Shown: positions 32,190 through 44,299 of the stretch, in pieces
Position numbering within the stretch: position 1 is the first letter of the stretch
Layout: each line of letters starts with the position of its first letter
Assembly (NCBI GenBank): GCA_019188255.1
Contig: JAETXT010000006.1
Location: 682,001-746,000 of the forward strand
Source: Verticillium longisporum
Lineage: Eukaryota > Ascomycota > Sordariomycetes > Glomerellales > Plectosphaerellaceae
Length of the DNA: 64,000 nucleotides
Direction of reading: 5' to 3'
Notes under the pieces: generated by a model
The model's input: the letters and a program-made list of their open reading frames with translations, nothing else
Told to the model about the DNA's origin: nothing
Databases searched by the model: none
Made by a program: the position numbers and the translations under genes

Positions 32190-35100
32190 ATGCCTCGATA
32201 CCAATCGCTCGCGCAAGCAGAGCGCGCCGCCCTCAATGGCGATGACGAATCACAGGATAGCCAGCACATTATGGCCCTCTACATCCAACGCTTTGGCGTC
32301 GGCCAGGTACGCGGAGACCTAACCCAGCCCGATGTGACACGACGCGACAGGGAGCCCCAGCCTGCCCACAGAACGCTAACCCGCTTTTGGCATCAACCCC
32401 TGCAGGCCAGCAGCTCACCAGTGCCGTGCGAGAACCGGGAATCGCGACTCGTCAATCGCGGCGACTCGATCGCGTCGCCACAGCCTGCCGCCTTCATCAG
32501 TGCACCGGAGAACGCAGAGCCTGAGGGTCTAGGTCTGCCGTTGCTCAAAGACGAGGCACTGACGGCGGGAGAACGAGTGCGCACATTCACTGTGGCCTTT
32601 CTTTGTCGACCAGCACTGACTGACGCCAAACCAACAGGCCCGACAAGCGCCCCAAGATCCTACGCCTGAACCGACGTCGGAAACCTCAGAGCTGCACACC
32701 ACCGCAGCGACGACACCTCAGCAGCCTCCACCGTTGTTGATCGCAACGCCTGCACCGAACAAGCCTTCTTCTGTGCGTCAAGACGGCGGCCATGCTCGGA
32801 ACGACGACCTTCAATCGGCTACGAACGATGCTCCGACAATAACCACCAAAACACCCACACCTCGAGCCGACCCCGGCGAGGCTCCTTCTGACACGTCTAC
32901 GAAGATCCGTCTGAGGAAACCCAAGATGGACACGTCGCAGTCGTCTCCCACGCAGGAGAATGATGACCGCGATTACCGAAAGTACGAGAGCCATTCGCAA
33001 ATCAACACCAGTCCCCAGTCGACAGCTTCGCGGCTGGACGATGCAGCAATTGAAGACGCTCCTCTTGAGCCGCAGATTGAGGAGGAAAAAAACCTCGACG
33101 ATGACGAGACGGGCGCCGTCAACTTTGGCAACTTGGGCCATCTCTTCGACCACGACATACAGGCGACCCAAGAATCATCTCCGATCCCCTATGGCACCGG
33201 TCCTCTCAATACGCGAGGCGCCTGGCGGAGGCGCGCCTCGAGCTCCCAGAATCAATCCTCCATGAGGCGACCCGAAGGGCAGACGCCGTACAAGACGATG
33301 CCTTGGGCACCAGAAACACCGGCGCCGCCCGCGAACCCGTTTGCCGGTCTCGGCAATCTCGGAGTCCAGCCTCTAGCACCGTCCCAGCTCTTCGGGCAGA
33401 CGCAGGGCATGTCGTCGGCTTTCAAAGGTGGAGATAGCCCGACGTCCTCGAGACCTTCGCCAAACTTGCCGCAGCATCTGTCCATCTCGCCGAACCCGAT
33501 TGAGACATCGCCACTCAAGCGTCAATTCAACATCACTTCGCCCACGGTCATCCACACATCGAGCCCCCAAGCTCCCAGTTCGGCAGCTGATCACTTTCCC
33601 GCCGAGACGCCAGCACCTAGTCGTTGGGTCGATGATGAGGCCGTCGCCGAGACCCCCATCGAGCTGCCCTCGGGCACGCTGCGACGCCGCGTCGAGCCCA
33701 TGGCACACTACGAGACGATGAAAAAGTCGCAAGAGAGGCGGCTTAGTGGAGGCGCCCTACCCCCAGTGGACTCGCAGGAAGATTCAGACGATGCTCTGGA
33801 GGCCATGCAACGGAGCAAGAGGGCCGCCATGAAGAAGAGAGCAGCTGCCGAGCAGCTCTCAGGGATCAGCCTTCGACGGACCATTCCCAATGACGATCCC
33901 GATATCACACCGCGACCGCAGAGGTCCCAGAGAAGGGCACAGGTTGCAATCACACCGGAGAATGAATGCGAGGTTGCAGTGGGGAGCGAAAACGAGGAAG
34001 ACATATCCACCGTCGCCGATTCCCAGGACCCTCTCAACGTACCAGACACGGTCAAAAAGCCAACAATGACAAACGAGCTGCCCGTGGAGAAGCACGCCCC
34101 TCCGACGGCCATGGGCTCTAGTGTTGAGGCTATCCCTGACAGTACAGAGGAGACGACTCACAACAGAGCCGGGAAACCCTTGAGCGTCGACACGTCAGAG
34201 ACGAGCTCGAAGCAGAGAGACCGCATTCCCGAGACGAGCCCCGTCAACCGACCTACGACGCAAGTCAATGTCGCAAGTCCGGAAAGAGACTTGGTGCTCG
34301 AGGAGGTTTGCGAGGATCCCTCGCCCGCCGCTATGGACGAGGATTCACCTCTGGCAACACCCGACGAACCACGCCCGTCTTTGTCGATGCCTTCGCGAAG
34401 GTCGTCCCGTAAGAGCCGGCCGACAGCCAAGGCAGCGGCAACAGACTCCAAGGACAAGCCGTCCCCTTCTGAACCGAGGGCGGGGCGGGAAGTCAAAACT
34501 GCAGCAGCAAAGTCTGGCATGCTTCGCAAGTCTATGCGTGCAACTAAGAGTAAGGCCGATGAGCCTAATATTCAATCAGACCCATCTATCGTTTTGGATT
34601 CCAGCCCCCCAGTACGGAGCACTGAGCCAGCATTTGACCTTCCATCTTCGCCGCCTCTGCTGACGCCGCGTCTGCCTCGCGGGCCTTCGAAACTGCGTTC
34701 GCACAACACAGTTGACCAGAACCCGGCTACGCCGGTGGCGCCGGAGTCTCCTGTCGAATCGGCGCCGGAGTCAACTTCAACCCTCAGCACCCTGTCTGTT
34801 ACCCCGAGCCTGTCGTCTAAGACTACGCCAGCGACGCAGCAGTCCGACCAGGTTGCGCACACGTCCCCAATGAAGCCAAGGAGTCGGCATCCGAGGCCGA
34901 GTCTACCGCCGCTCAATACTGCACCAGTCATCTCGGAGCGCGGCAAGAAACGCACCAAGAAACAGACGCGAAGATCGACACGGCATGACTCTGCGTCAAC
35001 GGATGAACTCGCTAGGTCACCGTCTGCAGTAGGGTTTGAGAATAGTATGGCTCATCCTCCCAAGGCGAAGAGTCGAGCTGATCGGCTGTCCACCTTGATT

Positions 35101-36021
35101 TACGGATCACGAGCGCCCGAGAAAGATCAGAAGCTATTCAGCGGCATGGCGTTCGCCATCTCATTCCAATCGAAACGGCCGGGCGAAAATACGGAGCAGT
35201 ACGAGGAGCGCTTGTCGCAGAGCAACGATATCGAGAAGAAGATACTCGAATACGGCGGCCGGCTGCTCTCGTGCGGCTTCGACGAGCTCTTTGACGCCCA
35301 TGCCCTGCGAAGTGCGGCAGTCAGTCCTGTGACGGACGAAGAAGAAGAGGCTTCATTGACCCTGGCGACCTCGGCCCAGACTTTGGGTTTCACGGCGCTC
35401 ATTGCAGACGGACACTCACGCAAGGTCAAGTACATGCAAGCCCTCGCCCTCGGGCTCCCCTGCATTTCCGATCGCTGGGTTACGACGTGCGTGGAGAAGC
35501 AAAAGGTCGTCGCATGGGACCCGTACCTACTCTGTGCCGGCCAGTCATCTTTCCTGCGAGATGCCATTCGCTCCCGTTACCTCGCGCCGTACCCTGCGAC
35601 CGACGCCCGTCTCGTCGACGTCATCGAACGCCGTCCCCAGCTTCTCCAGGGCAGTCGTATCCTGCTGATCATGAAGAAGTCGCGCCAGGAGGACAAGAAG
35701 ATGCCGTACGTCTTCCTGGCGCATGTGCTCGGCGCCTCGCTCGCGCGGGCGTACAAGATGGACGAGGCGAAACGCATGATGCGCGAGAAGGAGCTTCTCG
35801 AGGCGCCGTTTGACTGGGTCTACGTTGACGAGAACACGGGCACCGACGAGGAGTTATTCATGGCGGTGCCGCCGACGCAGGAGACGAGGAAGAGGAAGAG
35901 GGTCAGCGCGGGAGGGGACTCTGCGCCGCCGCCGAAGAGGATTCGGACGCTGAGCGATGAGCTTGTGATTCAGAGCCTGATTTTGGGACGCATGATTGAA
36001 GAGGAAGAACTCGAGGGGTGA
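32190..36021 (+). CDS. Tandem-BRCT checkpoint adaptor (Rad9/Crb2-like)
   Basis: Exons 32190-32306, 32406-32576 and 32638-36021 (introns of 99 and 61 bp; the first with donor GTACGC, branch GCTAAC, acceptor CTGCAG) give 1223 residues. Residues 1 to about 900 are low-complexity and rich in S, T, P and E, with SP/TP sites and TQ sites such as DIQATQESSPIPYGTG, as expected for a kinase-regulated scaffold. The C-terminus carries two BRCT repeats: the first from about 927 (LFSGMAFAISF) to the conserved tryptophan in DRWVTTCV (about 1041), the second from about 1097 (GSRILLIMKKS) to FDWVYVDENTG. A basic nuclear-localisation-type stretch (KRKRVSAGG) follows. The plan matches fungal Rad9/Crb2/53BP1-type DNA-damage adaptors, which bind modified histones and activate the checkpoint kinase. 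I see no clear Tudor domain. The frame is uninterrupted. Confidence 0.85.
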
Positions 36022-36931
36022 TGTTGGAAAAAAATGTACGAGTACAGCGTGGACTTTTTGGGAATGGTACTGGCGTTTTAGGGTATCAGGGTCATGATAC
36101 CAGATGCTCGTAGGGCAGCAGACTACTGAAGTACTGTAGGGATAGATACAGTCAGGAGGCATTGAATTGAAGCTAGCGACATATTGGAAACCCCGTCTAG
36201 GGTCTCTAGAGACTCTAGGGACTGTGGGGTGTTTTGGTGATGCAATCAGGTTGAAACAACTACAACATTACGTCGGCCTCTTCTTGAGAGAATAGTTATA
36301 GCCTTTGGATCAGAAGTTATATAGGAGTCTTGCGATAAGTGAAGGTCGGTGGCTATTATTTTAGCAAATACAATGATTAAACATAAATCATGTATTTAAC
36401 GTATTTCAATATGGCACACTGCTAATCGTAGTAAATTGTCTCCATACAACATGTGTTTGCCCGAGCCCGAGCCTCTTGCTGTGGAGTGTGTGAGACAATC
36501 AGCACGAGCGGGACAATGGCGGAAAGCGTATGATTACCGATCCGCATTTCGGGCCGTGAAAATGCACGATCGGCCAAACCACCTTCCTAGCGTCAACCAT
36601 GTACGTAAGCTTCATGCGCCGGCCCCCTCGTACGCCCCCGCTCCGCATTGTTTCACTGAATGAACTCCGCACCCAGTGGCTATGATCTCAGATCCAGCCG
36701 GAGGGAAATGAGTCCGACGTAGACGCAGGTTGGAGTCTGCGAAGAAGTTTCCATCATCAATAGTAGCACAAAATTAAGCCGAATGAACTTATGCTGGAAG
36801 TATTAAATGGGCTAGCTATTTGTTTTGATCAGACTCGCCCCTTGCCATCCACATCGCCAACATACACACCACACGACATACACACCGCACGACATATACC
36901 ATTCACTACTCCACTCATCGCGAATAGTTAG
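36022..36931. other. Intergenic region, no supported gene
   Basis: Slightly AT-rich, without recognisable features. A small palindrome GTCTCTAGAGAC occurs near 36203. Confidence 0.45.
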
Positions 36932-37903
36932 ATGGCTGCTACAAAAGTTGCAATTCTGGGAGCCACGGGTCAGAATGGCAGCTCCATCGTGACTGGTTTG
37001 CTTTCCGCAAGCCACAATTTCGTAAGTTGTCTACTGTAATTGCTCGTATTAGGCTATCGCTCAAACCACCGCTGGGGGCAGGATATCACGGCCCTTGTAC
37101 GGCCCTCTTCGTTGGAGAAGAAGAAAGTACTAGACCTCCAGAAACGAGGTGTGAAAATAGCATCCTTCGATATCGACGGCCCTGAGGACGCTACCGTAAC
37201 ACAGCTCCAGGGCTTTGATGCCTCATCGTGTGCTGCATCCTCAACGAGGTGCCTCTGATTGATGCAGCTAAGAAGGCAGGAGTAAAGCGCTACGTCCCAT
37301 GCTTTTATGCTACGGTGATGCCTCGGGGCGTCCAAACATTACGTGACAACGTAAGTGACCATGGTCGTTGCGACTACATCCATTGTTTCGCACGCCAGGC
37401 TGACTCCTGGTGCATCCGTACAGAAGGAAGCCTTCCTCGATCATATCCAGCGCGTACACCTGCCCTATACTGTTATCGATGTCGGCTGGTGGTATCAGAT
37501 CAGCCTCCCGCGCCTTCCATCGGGTCGACTGGACCGCAATCTTTTCCTTTACAACACTGCGATCGGCGGCGATGGCAACGTTCCTTCCGTCAGAACTGAT
37601 TCTAGGGATATCGGAGCATATGTCGGACGCATCATCACGGATCCTCGGACTTTGAACCAGAAGGTTTTCGCTTACACTGATCTTCGTACGCAGAACGAGC
37701 TTTGGGACACTGTATCGAAGCTCAGTGGTGAGACTATTGAGAAGAAATACGTAAGTTTATGACATTCGGAGATTCACGGTAGGGCATCTTCACGCACATA
37801 ATCTGACATGACTTGAACGCAGCGTACCGCCGAGGAGATTGAGGAGGGCATAGCCACAACTAAGGTTGACCAGATGATGATGATATATTTAACGCCACTA
37901 TAA
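36932..37903 (+). pseudogene. NmrA-like NAD(P)-binding protein, 3'-truncated
   Basis: Exons 36932-37021, 37082-37350, 37424-37750 and 37823-37903 with introns of 60, 73 and 72 bp (all donors GTAAGT). The product starts MAATKVAILGATGQNGSS, a Rossmann GxxGxxG motif, and continues with AAKKAGVKRYVPCFYATV and YTVIDVGWWYQISLP, typical of NmrA-like / isoflavone-reductase-like proteins (PF05368 or PF13460 type). These bind NAD(P) as reductases or redox-sensing regulators. One base is missing near 37220-37224; restoring the count makes exon 2 a whole number of codons. After KVDQ the reading frame runs directly into AT-rich RIP DNA and stops at TAA 37901-37903, leaving about 255 residues where relatives have some 300-330. 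The gene has probably lost its 3' end to the repeat boundary. Confidence 0.75.
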
Positions 37904-39030
37904 ATCCTATATAGGCAAAAAGGCGCCCGCGCCGCCACGCTCCAATAAATATTAAGATAGCTATATTCGAGTTACTACTAGTCTATAGGATTCATTTCTA
38001 GTCGTTTATGGGGGGGGCAGGTTTCTCTATTTAAAGGTATATTCGTTTATATCTATTCCTATAGCGTTAACGCCTCTAGGCTTAGTATAATTAATTAGCT
38101 TATATATAGGCTAGGGAGCTTATATCTTATAATAGGCATTATATTTATTATATTATATATAGTATATATCTACTCTAGTACTTAGATCTTAGCTCTAGTA
38201 TTTCCTATAATATTAGTAGTACCTTATCTTAGCTATATTAATAGTATTATTCTTCTTAGGTTAGTACCTCTATCTACTATTTTAGCTAAAGAGGGAATGC
38301 TAAGGTCGTAGCTACGAGTCTAGTGAAACCGTAGCCCTCTTATTAACCCCCCCTTCCTTAGGCGAGTTAATAAAGAGCCTAAGTAAAAGGTTATATTTCT
38401 ATTATACTATATATTAATAGTAGTAATAGATTTTTATAAAGAAGCTAATTATCGTAATATGCTTAATATAAATAGCTTAATCTTATTTACATTATTCCTA
38501 TACTCTATACTAGCCTCCTTATAGTAATTATATATTTATAGCCCTATCTACTTTTCTATAGAATAGAGGGTATATTAGGGTCTTTTTCTTCCTATAGGAG
38601 TATATTATCTTAGTATCTTCGTAGGCGAATCTTCGGTTATACTCTTTAAAGTCGCTATATATAGTTCTCGTAGCGATAAGGCAGTAGAAGTCCGCTTATA
38701 GGAGAATAGTAATCTCCTCTATTAATCCGATAAAGGCTTTAAGTTCTAGTAGGGCGTAGTACTAGGGCTATTCTCGTTCCTATTATTCTTTAAATGCTTA
38801 TCTATATTCCCTCTTTAAAAGCTATTAAAGATAGCTAAAGGTTAGAGGCCTATAACCTCTAGAGGGGTCGTTCGCGCTTCTTTTAATTAGAGTATCTACC
38901 CTCTTATTACCCTTTATATTCTAATATCCTAGGGACTATTTAATGTCTATAGGGACTAGGGCTTCCTATTATAGTCTCCTAAAATTAAGGGTTACTTCTT
39001 AGGATGAAATTAGTAGAGTATTATTAAGGT

Positions 39031-42000
39031 ACTAGATAGTAAAGTAGGGCCTATAATAACCTCGACTAATTAGAGTAATAGAGTAGTTGCTTAAGAAAAA
39101 GATAGGTCCTTAAATATATAGTATAGGATTAATAATCTATATCCCTTAGGGGTCCTTATAATAAATCTAGCTAATATCTATTTCCCTAATTAGCTACTCC
39201 TTATTACCTTATTACTAAGCTATACCTTTCTACCTTACCTAGTTTTAATCGTCCCTAAAGGAGTCCTTATCTCTAGAGATTAGGACCTCCTTTCTTTAAG
39301 AAGATAAGTAGGTTCTCCTAATTAGAATTAAGTAAGTCCCTAAAGCTATAAATAAAGGAAAGAAGGTAGCTATAGTATATATAAATATCCTAGAATTAGC
39401 TCTTAGTTCCCTAAGTCCGATTATCCTAAGCGCCTCTAAAGACCTAGCCTCTATAGGGGCTCCTTAATATTAAGCTAAGCCCGAGCTATCTTAATAGTAG
39501 CCCTCTATTATATTTAATCCTATTCTAAACTAATATAATATTAAGGCTATCCTTCCTAGCCTAGCTATTATAATAGTAAATAAGCTATAATCTCTATAAT
39601 AATAGTATTTACGATAATTATAATATAAGGATCTATATATTAATTTACTTATTCCTCCTTTAAATATATTAATAGGGGATATCCTAACTAAGAGATTAAT
39701 TTAATTTCTATAAAGTCGAGGATAGTATATAAGTTTAGATTTAGGTTACCCTAATTAGACCTAGTAGGGGTACTTAGAGCGCTCGGAGTCTTCTCTTTTA
39801 GCGGGATAGGTAGAATTAACCTATAGCTCGAACTTAGACGTTTCGTAGAAGGCTTTATAGTTACGATATTTCCTATAAATATAATAATCCGAGTTCTCTT
39901 ATATAGCTTAATTAATATAATTAGATTAAACGAATTATAAAAATTAACTTATAATTATAATATCCTATTAAGCTTATTAATAGTATTATTAGCTCTAGGG
40001 CCTCTAAGTCCTATTAATTCTAAGGAGTCCTTAACTTCTTCTAAAGAACTAAGCGGCTTTTATTATATATCCTAGATAAGTACTTTCTTAAAGAGGACTA
40101 TAGATTTATTTATCTTCTCGAATTCCTCCTATTTAGGATTAATAGGCCTATTTATTCTACGAATTCCTTAAAAGGTAGCTTTATTATTTATAATATCGGC
40201 TTCTATTAATTTAGATCTTATATAATAGATAAGCGAATTAACCTAGCTTAGACTAAATTATTTATTAATCTAAGTTATCTAATAATAGCGAAAGTAATTA
40301 TTATAATTAGCTTTATTATATAGATTATCGTTTAAGTATATAGTTAATATCTTTATATTAAGTAATCCCTTAAGGAAGACTAAATAAGCTAAATCGAGTA
40401 TATAGAGTCTATAAGAATATATATCTTATTATTAAAGGGATTAGAGGATATTAAACTATAAATATAAAGCTTTAATTAGGGTATCCGAAGTATTATTAAA
40501 TTTATAAAATCCCTTTAAATAGATTATAATTTAAATAATTTCCTTCTTAGCTATACTTCTAAAGTAACTATTAGCGATAAAGGACTATTATATTTATTAA
40601 TCGATAATTAAGAGAATTTAATAGTTTTCGCTAATATTAATAGAAGTCGCTATAAAGCGGGCTTCTTAGAATATATCTATTATTTCTTAGTTTATTAGAG
40701 TATTATTATTATAGCCCTTTATTTATAGAATATTAGAATTAGGGACCTAATATAGTAATTACTTTAATTAAGGCTTTACGAATACTTTAAGATTAGTAGC
40801 TATCTCCTAAATAGAGAGCTATATATTCTTTTCTATATTATTATATATTAAAACTAAATAAGATTTATCTTCTTAATTAATTATATCCTAGCCCTAGCTA
40901 TTAGGAAGGAGGTATTTATTAATCTTTATTAATATAATTCCTTTAAGATATAGATTAGAGATAGAAGTAATAAGCTTCCTTAAGAAGTTAATCTAATCGG
41001 GAAATAAAGAGGTATAAGGTACTCTATATAGATTATAAGATTCTAGAAGGAGTAATTAAATAGCACTATTACTAGGCCTTATTTAATAAGATAGCTAGAC
41101 TCCTAAGATATGTTTTTAGCCTATTTTTACTTTCTATTACTTCTATTTATCTAATATTATCGTTAAATATTTTTATAAAATCTAATTATTATATTAATTA
41201 TATTAATTCCTTTTAAAGGAATCGATATAAACTTTATTAAATATAATATTAAAATAATTAAATATATTATAATTAATTTAGAATTATTTATTTTCTAGAT
41301 TAAATATAAACTTATCTAAAAGCGCTATTATTATTAAGATAAATATAGGCTTTAATTAATTAAGGGAAATAGGGAAGAGCGCTTCTTAATCGGTTTATAA
41401 TATAAGAGTTCTAAATAGATTAAAGGGGTCGGTCCTTATAGCTATTAGAATAATAAAGTAATTCTTATAAACGTTATCTTTATATAATATATAATTACTT
41501 TTAGATATTTTAGTAAATAATTAAGGGAATTATATTAAAAGTAAATAAAAAGGAAAAAATAGAGTAAATTATAAATAAAAAAGGTAGAAGGAGAGGAGAA
41601 ATTATAATAAAAAGAAAGAAAGAGAAGGTAATATTTAGAGAATAGAATAATAAATTATATTATTATTTTAATTAGGTTATTTATAAATAGGAAGAATATC
41701 TAAGAAGTAAATAGAGGAGGTCTATAAATATAATATTTATATTTAAGAGAGAGAGAGGTTCTTTAATTAAAGTAAAAATTCCTTTTCCTTTTTTATAATA
41801 ATAGATTATAAAGTCGATTATTCTATTAAGAAGCTATTAATTCTAAGTAATTTAATAATAAATTATTATCTTAATTAGGAAAGAAAGGGGTTAATAAATC
41901 TATTAAAAGGTTATTAATTCGAGATAATTAAATTAAATAATATTATCGTATTTATTACTCTATTTTCGCTTTACCTTTTTTTTTAAAAGCTGTAGGAATT

Positions 42001-43310
42001 ATTATACCCTTTTTCCTTCTTCCGTCTTATTATTTAAATATTATTTATTAATAATATTATTATAAGTTCTTTTAATCTAAGGTTATAACTCCTTTTAAAC
42101 TAAATTCTTAACCTTTATACTATTAAGGACGATTATTTTAATAATTAACTTTAATTATATAAGCTTAATAGCTAGCTCGAGAAGAAGAAATCTAAATATA
42201 TAATAGATATTAATAATTTCTATATTCTTATAAATTTTATTCCCCTAATTAGGAGCTATTTTATATATTAATTAATGCTTTTTTAATTATTAATTTATTT
42301 TATATAATAAGCCTTTATAGATAATAAGCGTAAAAGTAATTATCCTTTTCCTTAATACTTTAAGTTTATTTTTAAATTATTTATCTTTAATATTAATTCT
42401 TAATTTAACGTTATCGAGTAATTCTAGAGGGTAATAAAGTAAATAAATTAGAATATTAATAATATCTCTTTATTTCTTAATATCTATAAGAGTCGGAAGC
42501 TATTAATATTTAGTAATTTCTATAATTAAGTATTCCATTATCTAGTCTTTATTATTTCTAAATTAAGTAGGCCCTTTAGATCGTTCTTTATTAAGATTAT
42601 TTATCGTCGTTGAGTTCTATTCTCGCTAATTATATAAGGTTTTAATAGTATTAATCGTAATCCTTATAAAAGATATAAAGAGAATTAATAATTAACTTTC
42701 TTAATTTCTAATTAAATTATATATCCCTACTTCTAATATATCTCCTTTCCTAAATATATTAACTATATTAATTATATTTATAAAGAATATAAATATAACT
42801 TCTAAGATAGCCCTTCCGACTTTATTTAGATACCTTAGAAAGGGTATATATATCCTAAATCTAAGATTATCTTCTATAACCTAATAAAAGCCCTTAATTA
42901 GAATCCTCTTCTTTATTAGGACGAGTTCGATAACCCCCTTAATCCTATTTATAGTCCTTAGAGCTTAACCTTTTATTATTACCTTATTTCTAAGCTATTA
43001 GAGCTTATAAGGAGATAATAGCCTAATTAAGGCTTTATACTAGTATTTAACTTTAAGTTTTACGTTTTTATAAATAATTAGCTTATTATAAATAAGATTA
43101 GGGAAAATATACTTAATAATTAAGCTAAGATTTTATAGAGGATAAAATAAGTATTCTAGGTTCTAAGGAGGATAGTATAATTAGGGTAATAGTAAGGTTT
43201 ATAGAGCTATTAATTATAAAGTAAATACTTTATATTAATATAATTATATTTATAAATATTATTTTATATATTAGCTAGTATATTTATAATATAATTATCT
43301 AATTCTAATC
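39031..43310 (-). repeat. Inverted-repeat family, copy B
   Basis: Reverse-complement partner of 1-4285, colinear almost base for base despite heavy RIP. Its left limit (39031) coincides with the limit of similarity in copy A, marking one element end. To the right the partner sequence lies outside the window. Class unknown. Confidence 0.8.
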
Positions 43311-44299
43311 TAAGTTAATTATTTAAGTCTTAAATAAAATAATTAAATTAATTTATATATTTATATTATAATATATCTTTATTATTTATCCTAATTCTAT
43401 TCGTCCTTAATATTTAATTAGGAATTCTATATTTAAATAAGTATTTTAATTAAGATAAATTAAATAAAAGAAAATAATAGATTATATTATAATTAGGGGA
43501 ATAGTATAATAAAAATTATAGATATAATAGGAATTAAGCTAAAGAATAAGAATATAAAATATCGATATTATATATATTTAGTATTTTAAGATTACTATAT
43601 TCTAAATATATTATATTATTTATAGGCTAAAAGAGAAAAGGAAAGAATAGAAAAGATAAAACGAAAATAGGAAAATTAAGGAAAGAGCTAAAATATCTTA
43701 AATATTTAATAATATTATAGGGAATATAATTAAATTATTAATAAACGGGAAAAATATAAATCATATTAAGATTTAATATCCTATTAATATATAGGTTCCT
43801 TTAATTATATTATATTAATATAATTAATAGGTATCTTAAATTATTCCTAATTAATATTATCTACTTCGAAATATATACTTTTATTAAGTAGGCCCTAGAT
43901 TTATACTTCTAAGTAAATATATTATTTATAATATTATAATTTAATAATAAATACTTAAATATATTCTATAATAAGTTCTTAGAGCTATCTAGATTATTAA
44001 AGAAGATTATCTAGAGGTATAGAGGAGCCCTTAAAGTTAATCGTTTCATTAATATCCTAGTTTTCGCTAATCGAATTAGAATATATTAAATAGATATTAA
44101 TTTAATTAAAGGAATAAAGTCCTTCTAATACTTCGTCCTATAATATAATAGCTTTAAATATTCTTATAAATTCTTCTTTATAATCTTTTATAAATAATTC
44201 TTCGCTTTTAAGTTCCTATTAGCTATTTAGGTCTAAGATAAACTTTTTAAGCTATTAGCTTATATAAATAACCCTTTAGATAAATTCCCCTTTTATTAT

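Noticed and set aside
5041..37903. A secondary-metabolite cluster
   Set aside because: No polyketide synthase, peptide synthetase, terpene synthase or P450 is present; the neighbours are functionally unrelated.
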